A stretch of DNA of 64,000 nucleotides from JACRLV01 sp045863555 (GCA_045863555.1 BTUU01000007.1:1-64000), one strand, 5' to 3'. Numbered from the stretch's first letter, positions 8,107 to 20,125 are shown. Numbers and translations are program-made. The notes: generated from the letters alone by a model not told the origin.

Positions 8107-9204
8107 TCATTTCGCAGGCGCGTCGGCGGGGCGAACCGTAATCGCGCGCTCGACTTCGATGCGCTGGAGCCAGTCAACCTTTCCGGGCGGGAACACCGGT
8201 GGGTGGCCAGGCTGCCATTGACCAACTTGCATCGCGTCCGGGCCGACGGCAAGCCAGAGCACCGCGCGAATATGCAGTGTGCCCGAGGTGTCTGCGTGAA
8301 TCATGGCGCGCGGGGCCTCGGTATCAGAGAACAGGATCGCGTAGTTTCCGTCAGCATTCGGCGCGATCGGATCGGCGCGGTCGCGCAGATAGAACCCGTC
8401 GAAATAGACGACCTCGTCGGCGGTTGATGGACCGGAATCCGAACGGAAAGACGATCGAAGCTCAATCTCGAAACGCTCGCCGACGATCACCTCGGCCGGC
8501 GCGTCAATCTCGACACGGAGCATTTCGCGGTAGTAACGGTCTCTGAGATCCGACGGCAGCCGCCCGCCCGCGAGCATCGTTGTGAACCAGGCGCTCGCCC
8601 CATGGCTGAGGTGCCCGCGCTGGCGAGCGGCGTCGAGCAGTCCGCCGGCGAGTCGTCGCTCCTGTTCGGGCGTGAGCAATCGCAGACTGAGCGCACTCCA
8701 CTCACTTCGGTCGAAGGACTTCGTCGTGATCGCCTGCTCGATGAGCACACTCGTGGGAAGCCGCCGGGAGAGCCAGTCGTTCAGCGCGAGCGGAGCCGTG
8801 AATTGAAGCGCGATCAACGCGACTCCCGCGGCGAGCGTCACGATTCCCGTCCACATTCGCAGCGTTCCGTGCGGCTGGCGGTCCCCGCGGATGATTCCGT
8901 CGGGTGCGCTCCAATCTGCGCCGCACTCCGGGCAGCGCGGCCCGGGATCGGCGTCCGGCGCCTGCTGGTAGTCACATTTCCGGCAGCGTCGAGTCGAGCC
9001 AATGCGCCGGCGCGCCCGGCGAAGAACCGCGATGCCGACGAAAACCAGCACGAACGGTGAATAAGACAATAGAGTAGAGGCGATCGCCCCGATGACAGTG
9101 CTGCCACCAGCGAGGACGGGTACGGCGACGATCGCGGCGAGCCAGAAGAGTAGAAACAGGATGCCGCGGATGCGCTGCTTCAGAGTCTTTGCGTCGTTTG
9201 TCAC
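8107..9204 (-). CDS. zinc-ribbon membrane protein, unknown function
   Basis: About 365 residues from GTG 9204; an ATG at 9273 would add 23 residues and neither has a strong ribosome-binding site. Two hydrophobic helices (GILFLLFWLAAIVAVPVL and a second after SYSPF) are followed by CRKCDYQQ...PRCPECGADW, a third hydrophobic segment (WTGIVTLAAGVALIAL) and a soluble beta-rich C-terminus. The membrane-plus-CxxC...CPECG layout is a recurrent planctomycete type, seen again at 63619. It converges on uvrC. Confidence 0.6.
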   Translation of the reverse strand: MTNDAKTLKQRIRGILFLLFWLAAIVAVPVLAGGSTVIGAIASTLLSYSPFVLVFVGIAVLRRARRRIGSTRRCRKCDYQQAPDADPGPRCPECGADWSAPDGIIRGDRQPHGTLRMWTGIVTLAAGVALIALQFTAPLALNDWLSRRLPTSVLIEQAITTKSFDRSEWSALSLRLLTPEQERRLAGGLLDAARQRGHLSHGASAWFTTMLAGGRLPSDLRDRYYREMLRVEIDAPAEVIVGERFEIELRSSFRSDSGPSTADEVVYFDGFYLRDRADPIAPNADGNYAILFSDTEAPRAMIHADTSGTLHIRAVLWLAVGPDAMQVGQWQPGHPPVFPPGKVDWLQRIEVERAITVRPADAPAK

Positions 9205-9276
9205 AGGGCATTCCAGTTGGGGAGCCAGGCTGAACCGGGGAAAGGCATGTAGCGCACCGTTCGCAGCATGCACAGT

Positions 9277-10002
9277 TCAGACCGGTCTGCTCAAGTCCGC
9301 AAACCGCCTCTCAAACACCGCCTTCCACTTCGTGATCCCGAGCCGCTGGTACGTTTCCCAGGATCGGGTCCACAGGTCTCGGGCAACGTCGAGTTGGCCG
9401 CGGGTCTTGGCAATGTCGCCGAGGTTGGAGAGGTTGCTCGCGACCATTTCTTCGCCGCGCGGCCCGGGAATCTTCTGCGCGATTTCGATTGCTTCGTTGT
9501 AGAGCGCTTCCGCGCGGGCGAGATCGCCGCGGGCCTCCGGAATGCAGCCGAGGTTGCCGAGGTCGCGGGCGAGGCCCTCCGCATTGCCGAGGCGGCGGTC
9601 GATTTCCACGGCGCGGGTGAGGTACTCCTCGGCGCGATCGAGATCGCCGCGGGTCTGCGTGAGGATGCCGAGATTCGTGTAGGCGCGGGCGGCGTCGGCC
9701 GATTCGGGGGCGGCGAGTTCGAGACGGCGGCGCACGTGCTGCTCGGCCGGTTCGAGTTCGCCGAGCCGGAAGTGGAACTGAAACGCGAGGAAGAGGACGT
9801 CCAGGTCGGTCGGCGCCGCTGCGAGCGCGGTGGCGAGACCCTCGCGCGCCGATGCGAGAGCGGCGGGTTCGGGCGGTGAGCCGGTGGACATCGCGGCGGT
9901 CGCGAGGTCGGCGGCGGATTGGGCGAGAGAGCGTGCCTCGCCCGGGCGCGGATTCGCCTTCGAGGCGTGCGAGCTGCCCGGAGGCTGCGAATGCAGGGTC
10001 AT
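9277..10002 (-). CDS. tetratricopeptide-repeat protein
   Basis: 241 residues. ATG 10002 overlaps the stop of the upstream membrane protein by 4 bp (ATGA). At least four TPR-like units are visible (ARAYTNLGILTQTRGDLDRAEEYL, ARDLGNLGCIPEARGDLARAEALY, ASNLSNLGDIAKTRGQLDVARDLW), preceded by an Ala-rich helical N-terminus. There is no signal peptide, so it is probably cytoplasmic. Partner unknown; the coupling suggests it works with the DUF4010 membrane protein. Confidence 0.75.
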   Translation of the reverse strand: MTLHSQPPGSSHASKANPRPGEARSLAQSAADLATAAMSTGSPPEPAALASAREGLATALAAAPTDLDVLFLAFQFHFRLGELEPAEQHVRRRLELAAPESADAARAYTNLGILTQTRGDLDRAEEYLTRAVEIDRRLGNAEGLARDLGNLGCIPEARGDLARAEALYNEAIEIAQKIPGPRGEEMVASNLSNLGDIAKTRGQLDVARDLWTRSWETYQRLGITKWKAVFERRFADLSRPV

Positions 10003-11252
10003 GGGAGGTTCCAGAAAAGGAGCAGCGCCGCCCCGCCGGCTAGTGCGACGCCGGTCGGGAGGATCAGTCGGAAGAGCAGGCGGGCCGAGCCGAGCACGCC
10101 GGCGATGGCGACCTTGAAGGCGAGGTTGGTCATGACGGCGACGAGGATGACGCGCCAGGCCGTGGCGGAGTCGACGGCGCCGCCGGCGGCCTGGCGGGCA
10201 GTCGAGAGCGTGATTGCATCGACGTCGACGAACCCCGAGATGACGGCGATGGGATAGAGGGCTGCGCCGCCGAAATGGTGGCTTGCGGCGGCGGTGCCGA
10301 GCGTGACGGCGGCGTAGATCGCGCCGAAGACGAGCGCGCTCCGGAGCTCGGCGGGGTTTGCATGCTCGGGCATGGAAACGGCGTCGGAATTCCAGCGGCG
10401 GGCCATCGCGAGGGATATGAGGATCATGAGACCAAGGAATACGGCGAGGGGAATGGCCACGGGCATGATGATCGTCGGCGCGACGACGACAACCTCGATG
10501 ATCACGCGGGCGACTGCAACCGCCGAGGCGATGATGATCACGCAGGCGGCGAGCGGAACGGCATCCGCTGACTCGCGGACGCGGCGGGCGTAGGCGACCG
10601 TGGTGGCGGTGCTGGAGACGAGTCCGCCCAGGAGGCCACTCAGCACGCCGCCGGCGCGTTCGCCGAAGAATCGGTAGCTGACGTAGCCTACGAGGCCGAT
10701 GCCGACGATGAGCACGACCATCCACCAGATGTCGCGGGGATTCACGACCTGGAACGGCCCGAACTCGGCATCGGGCACGAGCGGGAGGATGATCAGGGAG
10801 AGGACCGCGAAGCGCATGATGGCCTGGAGATCGCGCTCGGTGAGCTTTCCGGTGAGGCGGTGCAGCCAGTCCTTGGCGTGCAGCAGAACGGCGGTCAGCG
10901 CGGCGAGTACGATCGCCAGCGTCTGGAAACGAGTCGTCAGCATCGCGCCGCAGGCAAAGGTGAGCAATGCGGCCGCCTCGGTCGTCTGGCCTGCAACGCG
11001 GCCGGGATCAGGCGCGCGTCGCATATTTGACCCGAGGAGGGTCATGGCCACGGCGACGAAGCCGCCGGCGAGGACGATACCACCCCAGTCGGGCGCGAGC
11101 AGACCACAGACGGCGCCGAGCAGCGCGATCAGCGGGAACGTGCGGATGCCGCCGAACTCTGATCCGGCGTGCTGGCGCTGTAAACCGATCAGCAGGCCGA
11201 GGCCGAGCGCGAGACTCATTGCACTGATCGTTTCCGCATTCATCGGCCGCAA
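9999..11252 (-). CDS. MgtC/SapB-type membrane protein with DUF4010 domain
   Basis: 417 residues, almost entirely transmembrane. The N-terminus LGLGLLIGLQRQ...GIRTFPLIALLGA is the MgtC/SapB signature, and the C-terminal half (GLLGGLVSSTATTVAYARR, AVISGFVDVDAITLS) matches DUF4010 proteins as I know them. The start is ATG 11252 or ATG 11240 (fourth codon later). It is coupled to the TPR gene downstream and divergent from nuoJ. The transport substrate is not known for this family. Confidence 0.8.
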   Translation of the reverse strand: MRPMNAETISAMSLALGLGLLIGLQRQHAGSEFGGIRTFPLIALLGAVCGLLAPDWGGIVLAGGFVAVAMTLLGSNMRRAPDPGRVAGQTTEAAALLTFACGAMLTTRFQTLAIVLAALTAVLLHAKDWLHRLTGKLTERDLQAIMRFAVLSLIILPLVPDAEFGPFQVVNPRDIWWMVVLIVGIGLVGYVSYRFFGERAGGVLSGLLGGLVSSTATTVAYARRVRESADAVPLAACVIIIASAVAVARVIIEVVVVAPTIIMPVAIPLAVFLGLMILISLAMARRWNSDAVSMPEHANPAELRSALVFGAIYAAVTLGTAAASHHFGGAALYPIAVISGFVDVDAITLSTARQAAGGAVDSATAWRVILVAVMTNLAFKVAIAGVLGSARLLFRLILPTGVALAGGAALLLFWNLP

Positions 11253-11425
11253 TCGTATCCCAAGCGGGGGTTGGGTCGTACGGAAACACGCGCCGCCGAG
11301 CCGGAGTTTCGAGGCGGCGACGGGGACGCAGTCGCGCGGCGCCGCGCTTGCGTGCGCTCCTGCAACCGCTACTATGACCCCTTCACCGGGGGCGGTCCCG
11401 GTCGGCTTCGTCGAGTGGAAAGTTC

Positions 11426-12136
11426 ATGGAAACCGGTCCGGCTCTGTGGCTTGCATTTCTCGCTCTCGGCGCGGTCGGTTTGTATTTCGTCCTGCCCGGC
11501 GGCCGGCCTGAGGCCGCGAAAGCCGCCCTTCCCGTGCTCGCGGCCGCGCTCGGCGTCACGGTCTACTCCATCGCCAGTTATTTCGCCGGCAAGGAGTCGA
11601 TGACCGTCCAGGCGATTCTCGCGGCGATTGGTCTGACGGCCGCGGTTCGCGTGATTTCGCACAAAAAACCGGTGTACTGCGCCCTTTATTTCATCCTGGT
11701 GGTGATCTCGACATCGGGCATGGCGCTGATGGCCCAGGCGGAGTTCCTCGCGGCCGCGCTGATGATCGTGTATGGCGGGGCGATTCTGGTGACGTATGTG
11801 TTCGTGATCATGCTGGCGCAGCAGACGGGCGGGCCGCCGGGCTATGACCGGATGGCGCGGGAGCCGTTCTTCGCTGTAGCGGCGGGGTTTGTAATTCTGG
11901 CGGTGCTGGCGGACCCGATCTTCAAGAGCGTAACTGCCCCCGGCGGCGTGGGGAGTTCGGTCGGCGTAGATGCGGCGGCCGCGACGGGAACGGTCTCGCG
12001 GGTCGGAGCGCTGCTGCTGTCGAAATACGCGGTCGGCGTGCAGATGGCGGCGCTGCTGCTGCTGGCGGCGATGATCGGCGCGATCGCGGTGGCACGGCGG
12101 AAGGCGACGCCGGATGGCGAACCGGAACCGGATTGA
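11426..12136 (+). CDS. nuoJ: NADH-quinone oxidoreductase subunit J, N-terminally extended
   Basis: 236 residues, a membrane-arm subunit of complex I. The NuoJ core is AEFLAAALMIVYGGAILVTYVFVIMLAQ. Before it come two extra hydrophobic helices (GPALWLAFLALGAVGLYFVL and AALPVLAAALGVTVYSIASYF), making the protein longer than the usual 160-200 residues. First gene of a J-K-L-M-N run; nuoA-I are absent and the upstream gene is divergent. Confidence 0.9.
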   Translation: METGPALWLAFLALGAVGLYFVLPGGRPEAAKAALPVLAAALGVTVYSIASYFAGKESMTVQAILAAIGLTAAVRVISHKKPVYCALYFILVVISTSGMALMAQAEFLAAALMIVYGGAILVTYVFVIMLAQQTGGPPGYDRMAREPFFAVAAGFVILAVLADPIFKSVTAPGGVGSSVGVDAAAATGTVSRVGALLLSKYAVGVQMAALLLLAAMIGAIAVARRKATPDGEPEPD

Positions 12137-12227
12137 CGACGCCGGGGTGACGGCGTGTGCTTGAGCGAGGTTGGCGCGGCGAAATGAGCGGTGGAAGCGC
12201 ACAGATGATCAAGCGGGAGTCGCGACG

Positions 12228-12542
12228 ATGTTGACCGCCTATCTGCTGGTCGGCGCGGCCCTCTTCGTGCTTGGGCTGATCGGCTTCGTGACGCGCCGCA
12301 ACCTGATCGTGATCTTCCTCTGCACCGAGATGATGTTCCAGGGGATCATCCTGAACCTGATCGGCTTCGGCCGGTATCCGCTCGGCGGAGGGACGCCGCT
12401 CTTCGAAGGGCAGGCGTTCGCGCTATTCCTCATCGCCGTCGCGGCGGCGGAGGCGGCGCTCGCGCTGGCCTTCGTGACGCTGCTCTTCCGGAACAAGGCC
12501 ACGCTGGACGCCGGCGCGCTGCGCATGCTGAGGGAGGAATGA
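12228..12542 (+). CDS. nuoK: NADH-quinone oxidoreductase subunit K
   Basis: 104 residues with three transmembrane helices, typical of NuoK. ATG 12228 is chosen because it gives the conserved short N-terminus MLTAYLLVGAALFVLGLIG; the upstream in-frame ATG at 12171 adds charged sequence. The helix-2 Glu (LCTEMMFQGIILNL) and helix-3 Glu (AVAAAEAALALAFV), important for proton translocation in this family, are present. It overlaps nuoL by 4 bp (ATGA). Confidence 0.93.
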   Translation: MLTAYLLVGAALFVLGLIGFVTRRNLIVIFLCTEMMFQGIILNLIGFGRYPLGGGTPLFEGQAFALFLIAVAAAEAALALAFVTLLFRNKATLDAGALRMLREE

Positions 12543-14851
12543 TGCTGGCGTCGGATGCGACAACGCTGCCGCTCTGGCTCTACTCGACGACGCCGCTCTG
12601 GCCGCTGATCGGGGCGATCGTCATCGGGCTGACGCTGTACATGCGGCGGGCGGGGCTGGACGTGGGCGTTGAGGCCGGGCACGGCCATGATTCGCACGGT
12701 CATGACTCGCATGGACATGACTCACAAGGCCACGGGCACGACGCTCACGGTCACGGTTCGCACGGCGGGTCGGATGGTTACACGCCGAATGGGACGGCGC
12801 ATTGGCCGGTGGTCCTCGGCGCGACGCTGGCGGCGATCCTCGCGGTCGTGATGTTCTTCGACCTGCGGGCGGCCCTGCATCACGAACCAGCGGGGACCGG
12901 CTCGCAGCCGGCCGTGATGGCGGAAACTCCGGGACATGGGACCGCAGCGGCCGGACATGGTTCCGGCGGCGACGGGCGTGAACAGCCCGGCGCGACGGTC
13001 GCATACCCGATGCAAGGATTCGTGCAGCCGATCTATAACTGGATCAGTCTCGGGTCGACGGAGGTCGGCAAAGATCGCTGGCTCGGCGTGAGCTTCCTCT
13101 TCGACGGCCTGACCGCGGTGATGATGCTGGTCGTGTGCGTCGTCGCGCTGATGGTGGTGCTCTACTCGGTCGGCTACATGCGCGATCATCACGGCCACCC
13201 CGAGCGCGGGTACGAGCGGTTCTTCGCGTTTCTCGGCCTGTTCATCTTCAGCATGTCGATGCTGGTGCTGGGCGGGAATTTCGTGCTGCTCTACCTGGGC
13301 TGGGAACTGGTCGGCCTGTGCAGTTATCTGCTGATCGGGTTCTACTACAAGAAGCCCGAGGCGGCCGCGGCGGCGAAGAAGGCGTTCATCGTCAACCGGA
13401 TCGGCGACTTCGGGTTTGCGCTGGGCATTTTTGCGATCTACTACTACCTGGGGATGGGGCACGCGGGCGTTAGCCTCCTGCCGGGTGAGAACCCCCTCGA
13501 CTACACGACCGTCTTCAAGTATGCGGGCGTGCTGGCGGCGACGCCGTCGCTGCTGGGCATGTCCGCAAGCGACCTGATTTCGATCCTGCTGCTCTGCGGC
13601 GCGCTGGGCAAGAGCGCCCAGTTCCCGCTGTATGTGTGGCTGCCGGACGCGATGGAGGGCCCGTCGCCCGTTTCCGCCCTGATTCACGCGGCGACGATGG
13701 TGACGGCCGGCGTTTACATGATGGCCCGGTGCGGCCCGCTCTTCGCCAACGCACCGGTCACGCTCGACGTGGTGATCTTCATCGGCGCATTCGGAGCGCT
13801 GCTCGCCGCGACGATGGCGATGGCCCAATATGACATGAAGCGCATCCTGGCGTACTCGACGATGAGCCAGCTCGCGTACATGTTCGTCGCCGTGGGGGTC
13901 GGCGCGGCGGACAGCGGCGTGTTTCACCTGTACACGCACGCGTTCTTCAAGGCCCTGCTGTTCCTCACGGCCGGAAGCGTGATGCACGCGATGGGCAACA
14001 TCATCGACCTGCGGGAGTTCAGCGGACTCAGGCGGGTGCTGCCGCAGACCTACAAGCTGATGGCCGTCGGCTGTTTCGCCCTCGCGGGCGTGCCGCTGCT
14101 GGCCGGATTCTGGAGCAAGGACGAGATCGTCCACGCGGCGTGGGATCACAGCCCCGCGCTGGGGCTGACCATGCTCGCGATCGCGGCGATGACGGCCTAT
14201 TACACCTTCCGCATGTTCTTCATGTGCTTCCACGGGCCCGAGCGGTTCCCGCGGGAGGCCGGCGCGCATCCGCACGAGGCGACGGGAATGCTGCGACCGT
14301 TGTATGTGCTGGCGCTGGGTGCGATCGTTGCAGGTTATCTAGGCGTGAGCTTCCACGGGTCGATCAGCGAGTCGTTCCTGGGCTTCCTCGCGCCCCATGG
14401 CGAGTTCCATCATGTTGTGAACTCCAGCTCGATCGTGAAGCCGGATGTCGAGCACTCGTCCGGCGCGTGGCTGATGTACACGTCGTCCGTGATCGCTCTC
14501 GCGGGGATTGGCCTGGCGTGGGTGCGCTATGGCCAGGCGCCGCAGGACGAGCCGGATCGCAAGTCGCTCGGCCTGGTATGGAATCTCTGGAACGCGAAGT
14601 ACTACGTGGACGAGATTTATGACGCGATCTTTGTGCGGCCGCTGCGGCGGCTGGGCGACGCGTTCTTCGCGATCGACCGGAGCGGCGTCGACGGCGTCGT
14701 CAACGGCGTCGGGGCGATGCCGAGCGGCATCGGCCATATTCTGAAGTTCTTCCAGCAGGGCGCCCTTCAGGGGTACGCCCTGCTCATGGTGATCGGCGTC
14801 GCGGGGCTGCTGGTGCTGTGGCGCTGGCTCGATCCTGCGGCCGGGATGTGA
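12539..14851 (+). CDS. nuoL: NADH-quinone oxidoreductase subunit L with His-rich loop
   Basis: 770 residues; proton-pumping antiporter-like subunit. Conserved segments include LGWELVGLCSYLLIGFYY, FIVNRIGDFGFALG, LPDAMEGPSPVSALIHAATMVTAGVYM and STMSQLAYMFVAVG, with a C-terminal lateral-helix region. GGGAGG precedes ATG 12539. Unusually, residues 48-75, after the first helix, hold 11 His in 28 residues (GHGHDSHGHDSHGHD pattern), with further His at 114-140. This is not part of the standard NuoL fold and resembles metal-binding His loops. E. coli NuoL is about 613 residues, so the loop and linkers account for much of the excess. Confidence 0.94.
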   Translation: MMLASDATTLPLWLYSTTPLWPLIGAIVIGLTLYMRRAGLDVGVEAGHGHDSHGHDSHGHDSQGHGHDAHGHGSHGGSDGYTPNGTAHWPVVLGATLAAILAVVMFFDLRAALHHEPAGTGSQPAVMAETPGHGTAAAGHGSGGDGREQPGATVAYPMQGFVQPIYNWISLGSTEVGKDRWLGVSFLFDGLTAVMMLVVCVVALMVVLYSVGYMRDHHGHPERGYERFFAFLGLFIFSMSMLVLGGNFVLLYLGWELVGLCSYLLIGFYYKKPEAAAAAKKAFIVNRIGDFGFALGIFAIYYYLGMGHAGVSLLPGENPLDYTTVFKYAGVLAATPSLLGMSASDLISILLLCGALGKSAQFPLYVWLPDAMEGPSPVSALIHAATMVTAGVYMMARCGPLFANAPVTLDVVIFIGAFGALLAATMAMAQYDMKRILAYSTMSQLAYMFVAVGVGAADSGVFHLYTHAFFKALLFLTAGSVMHAMGNIIDLREFSGLRRVLPQTYKLMAVGCFALAGVPLLAGFWSKDEIVHAAWDHSPALGLTMLAIAAMTAYYTFRMFFMCFHGPERFPREAGAHPHEATGMLRPLYVLALGAIVAGYLGVSFHGSISESFLGFLAPHGEFHHVVNSSSIVKPDVEHSSGAWLMYTSSVIALAGIGLAWVRYGQAPQDEPDRKSLGLVWNLWNAKYYVDEIYDAIFVRPLRRLGDAFFAIDRSGVDGVVNGVGAMPSGIGHILKFFQQGALQGYALLMVIGVAGLLVLWRWLDPAAGM

Positions 14852-14895
14852 TGGAAACGCAACCGGGCGGGGCATCCGCCCGTGACTGAGGCTGA

Positions 14896-16536
<1,641 letters not shown>

Positions 16537-18147
16537 GTGCTGCTTGCCTCGGGCGTCATTTCGCTGATCGACCTGTCGCCGGAGATCATCCTCGCCCTGG
16601 CGGGCTGCGCGGTGCTCATTGCCGCGCAGTCGACGCGCGAGGCCACGCAGCGGCTCGTTCCATGGATCTCGCTCGTCGCCATCGTGATCGGCATCCTGCT
16701 GATCCGTGCGGGCGGTTCGATCGGTCTCGACCTTCGCCCGAATGCACAGATCAAGTGCGGCCTCCGCTTTGATGAATTCGCTGATTTCGTCCGCATGGCG
16801 TCGCTGACGATGGGTGTGCTCATCGTCCTCGTCGTCTGGTCCCAGCCGGCCGAGGCCGAACGCGGCGAGTTCTTCGCCGCCCTGCTCTTCACGCTCGTCG
16901 GGGTGATGCTCGTCGGTGCGGCGGCGGACCTGGCGATGCTCTTCCTCGCGCTTGAACTGGTCAGCATTCCCTCGTACATGCTCGTGGCGCTCAGCCGGCG
17001 CGGGCAGCGGGCGCTCGAATCCGGCACGAAATATTTTTATCTCGGGGCGCTGGCGGCCGCGATCACCGGCTACGGTTTCAGCCTGCTCTACGGCGTGGCG
17101 GGTTCGGCCGCGATCGACGACGCGGCGATCTCGATGGTCGCCGGGACGCTCAAGTCCCCCGGCAGCGCGCTGGCGTATACGCTCGCGGTGCTCGGCGTCA
17201 CGATCTCGATCGCCGGCCTGCTCTTCAAGCTCTCGGCCGTGCCGATGCATTTTTACGTGGCCGACGTGTACCAGGGCGCGTCGAGTTCGGTCGCGGGGAT
17301 GCTCGGATTTGTGCCGAAAATCGCGGGGATCGTCGCAATCTGCCGGATTCTGCAACTGACCGGGTGGCAGACGACGATCGCCTCGGCCGAGGCCTCGGCG
17401 GCCGTGTTCTGGACGCTGTGGGTGGTCGCGGCGCTGAGCACGACGGTCGGGAATATCCTGGCGCTGCGGCAGACGAACGTGAAGCGCATGCTCGCGTACT
17501 CGGGCGTGGCGCACTCGGGGTACATGCTGATCGGCCTGATCGCGGCCCCGGGCGGGACGTCGGTGATGTCTGACGGTCCGGCCGCGGCGCTTTACTACGT
17601 CTTTGTTTACGGCATCGCCAATCTCGGCGCGTTCGCACTGCTGGCGCTGCTGGAGGTGCGCGGGCAGGCGTGCGAGACGGTGCGCGATCTGGCCGGCCTG
17701 CTGCGCCGCGCGCCGGGGCTGGCCCTGCTGATGGCGCTGGCGATGCTCACGCTGATGGGCATGCCGCCGACGCCGGGCTTCTGGGGCAAGCTGTCGCTCT
17801 TCGGGAGCGCGCTGTCGACCGCGAACTCGGGCGGGATCATCTATCACGACTGGATCATCGCGCTGGTGATCATCGGCGTGGTCAACTCGGCGATCGGCGC
17901 GGCGTATTACCTGCGGGTCATCGCGGCCGTGCTGCTGTATGAGAACGACGAGCCCGCGACGCCAGCCCCGCGCGAGGCCCAGCACATGGGCGTCGTCCTG
18001 TGTGGGTTCCTGACGCTTATCTTCGCGTTCGCACCCGACCTGGTGCTCCGGCAGGGGCACGTCGCGTCCGGGGCGTTGAAGCAGCGCCCGGCGATCACGG
18101 CGGGCGGGCCCGCGGAATTCACCGCGCCGGTGAGTCCGCGTCCATAA
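16537..18147 (+). CDS. nuoN: NADH-quinone oxidoreductase subunit N
   Basis: 536 residues, third antiporter-like subunit. The start is GTG 16537 immediately after the nuoM stop, with GGGAGG upstream. Conserved features are ALELVSIPSYMLVALSRR, ESGTKYFYLGALAAAITGYG, FKLSAVPMHFYVADVYQGA, AYSGVAHSGYMLIGL and MGMPPTPGFWGKL. Last gene of the run; a strong hairpin follows at 18166-18199. Confidence 0.95.
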   Translation: MLLASGVISLIDLSPEIILALAGCAVLIAAQSTREATQRLVPWISLVAIVIGILLIRAGGSIGLDLRPNAQIKCGLRFDEFADFVRMASLTMGVLIVLVVWSQPAEAERGEFFAALLFTLVGVMLVGAAADLAMLFLALELVSIPSYMLVALSRRGQRALESGTKYFYLGALAAAITGYGFSLLYGVAGSAAIDDAAISMVAGTLKSPGSALAYTLAVLGVTISIAGLLFKLSAVPMHFYVADVYQGASSSVAGMLGFVPKIAGIVAICRILQLTGWQTTIASAEASAAVFWTLWVVAALSTTVGNILALRQTNVKRMLAYSGVAHSGYMLIGLIAAPGGTSVMSDGPAAALYYVFVYGIANLGAFALLALLEVRGQACETVRDLAGLLRRAPGLALLMALAMLTLMGMPPTPGFWGKLSLFGSALSTANSGGIIYHDWIIALVIIGVVNSAIGAAYYLRVIAAVLLYENDEPATPAPREAQHMGVVLCGFLTLIFAFAPDLVLRQGHVASGALKQRPAITAGGPAEFTAPVSPRP

Positions 18148-18165
18148 TGGCCACCGATGAATAAA

Positions 18166-18199
18166 GCGTACGCCCGGGTTTGATCGCCCGGGCGTACGC
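18166..18199. terminator. bidirectional terminator between nuoN and the stress cluster
   Basis: Perfect 13-bp arms gcgtacgcccggg (18166-18178) and cccgggcgtacgc (18187-18199) with an 8-nt loop. On the minus strand the stem is followed by TTTATT, so it best fits a terminator for the leftward cluster; it may also stop nuoN transcripts. Confidence 0.75.
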
Positions 18200-18231
18200 C
18201 GCTTCCTGCCGCACAATCCCTCGTTCGCCCC

Positions 18232-18417
18232 CTACAGCGGCGGCCGGCCGCGCGAGGCGGACCGGACGCCGTGCATGATGATCGAGACGACGAACAGCAC
18301 GACGAAGATGAAGAACAGCAACTGGGCGATCGCCGCCGCGCCGGACGCGATGCCGGTGAAACCGAAGATCGCGGCGATGATCGCGACGATGAAGAACATG
18401 AGTGCCCAATACAGCAT
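18232..18417 (-). CDS. DUF1328 (YtjA-like) small membrane protein
   Basis: 61 residues. Start ATG 18417 is preceded by AAGGAGAG at ideal spacing. Two hydrophobic helices (MLYWALMFFIVAIIAAIFGFTGIASGAAA and LLFFIFVVLFVVSIIMH) match the UPF0391/DUF1328 family as I know it. Such genes are often near CsbD and are linked to stress. Last gene of a three-gene leftward cluster. Confidence 0.85.
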   Translation of the reverse strand: MLYWALMFFIVAIIAAIFGFTGIASGAAAIAQLLFFIFVVLFVVSIIMHGVRSASRGRPPL

Positions 18418-18450
18418 GGTGTCTCTCCTTTCGTGCACGGTCGACGGCCG

Positions 18451-18675
18451 TTACTTCCGCGCGGCGGAATCGGCGTCGAGCGTGGATTCGCGGAGTTTCT
18501 CCAGCTCCCGCTCAGCCGTTTCGCGCGCCAGCCCGTAGAGCTCCTGGAGCTTTCCGAGGAGCACCTCGCGCCGGCCGGCGATCTCGATCAGGTCGTCATC
18601 GGTGAGGCGGCCCCAGCGGCGCTTGATCTCGCCCCGGATCTGACGCCAGTTGCCTTCGAGGGTATCGCGGTTCAT
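18451..18675 (-). CDS. CsbD-family stress protein
   Basis: 74 residues. The start MNRDTLEGNWRQIRGEIKRRWGRLTDDDL is the canonical CsbD N-terminus; GGGAGGA lies upstream of ATG 18675. CsbD-like proteins are induced by general stress (SigB in Bacillus); biochemical role unknown. The middle gene of the lipoprotein-CsbD-DUF1328 cluster. Confidence 0.9.
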   Translation of the reverse strand: MNRDTLEGNWRQIRGEIKRRWGRLTDDDLIEIAGRREVLLGKLQELYGLARETAERELEKLRESTLDADSAARK

Positions 18676-18702
18676 TGAGTCCTCCCTTCGCGCGAGCGGC
18701 GT

Positions 18703-18879
18703 TCACTTTTTTTCCTTGATCTTGTCGATCGTGTCCTGGGCCTCGTCGCCGATTTCGTCGACCACGTCCTCGATGTCGTCGCCGTCACAGTCGCACTTCA
18801 TCTCGCAGCCGCCCAGCGACAACGGGACGAGCAGCGCGCCGATGACGATGGCTCCGGCCCTGCGTCTCGAGAGTGCCAT
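18703..18879 (-). CDS. small acidic lipoprotein
   Basis: 58 residues, too short to be obvious without its ribosome-binding site (AAGGAG eight bases before ATG 18879). The n-region MALSRRR, a hydrophobic helix and lipobox LGGC (Cys25) mark a lipoprotein. The mature part is strongly acidic with a Cys pair (CDCDGDDIEDVVDEIGDEA), like small entericidin-type or stress lipoproteins. First gene of the cluster. Confidence 0.75.
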   Translation of the reverse strand: MALSRRRAGAIVIGALLVPLSLGGCEMKCDCDGDDIEDVVDEIGDEAQDTIDKIKEKK

Positions 18880-19126
18880 GGTTCGCTCCTTTGCCGGCGT
18901 TCGCACGCGGCCGTGCGGGTCCGCCGCGACGCCATCAGAACCATAGGCCGGGCGTGCGCGCGCGGGCATAGGGACTTGTACCGATCGGAGTACGGCCGGC
19001 CGGGCGCGATCGGCCGCGCCGGAGCATCGGGTGCCGGGCGTGTCGACGCGGCAGGACGAACGGCGGCGGGCCGGACCGGCGAGGCTGCTGCCGGAAATTG
19101 GACTGCGGGGATTGCCGGGGGCGGCG
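18880..19126. promoter_or_regulatory. upstream region of the stress cluster
   Basis: 247 bp between moxR (ends 19127) and the lipoprotein start, both leftward. No gene seen. An 8-bp palindrome ccgatcgg sits between GTA and AGTAC at 18978-18993 and could be an operator, but no clear -35/-10 pair was identified. Confidence 0.3.
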
Positions 19127-20125
<999 letters not shown>

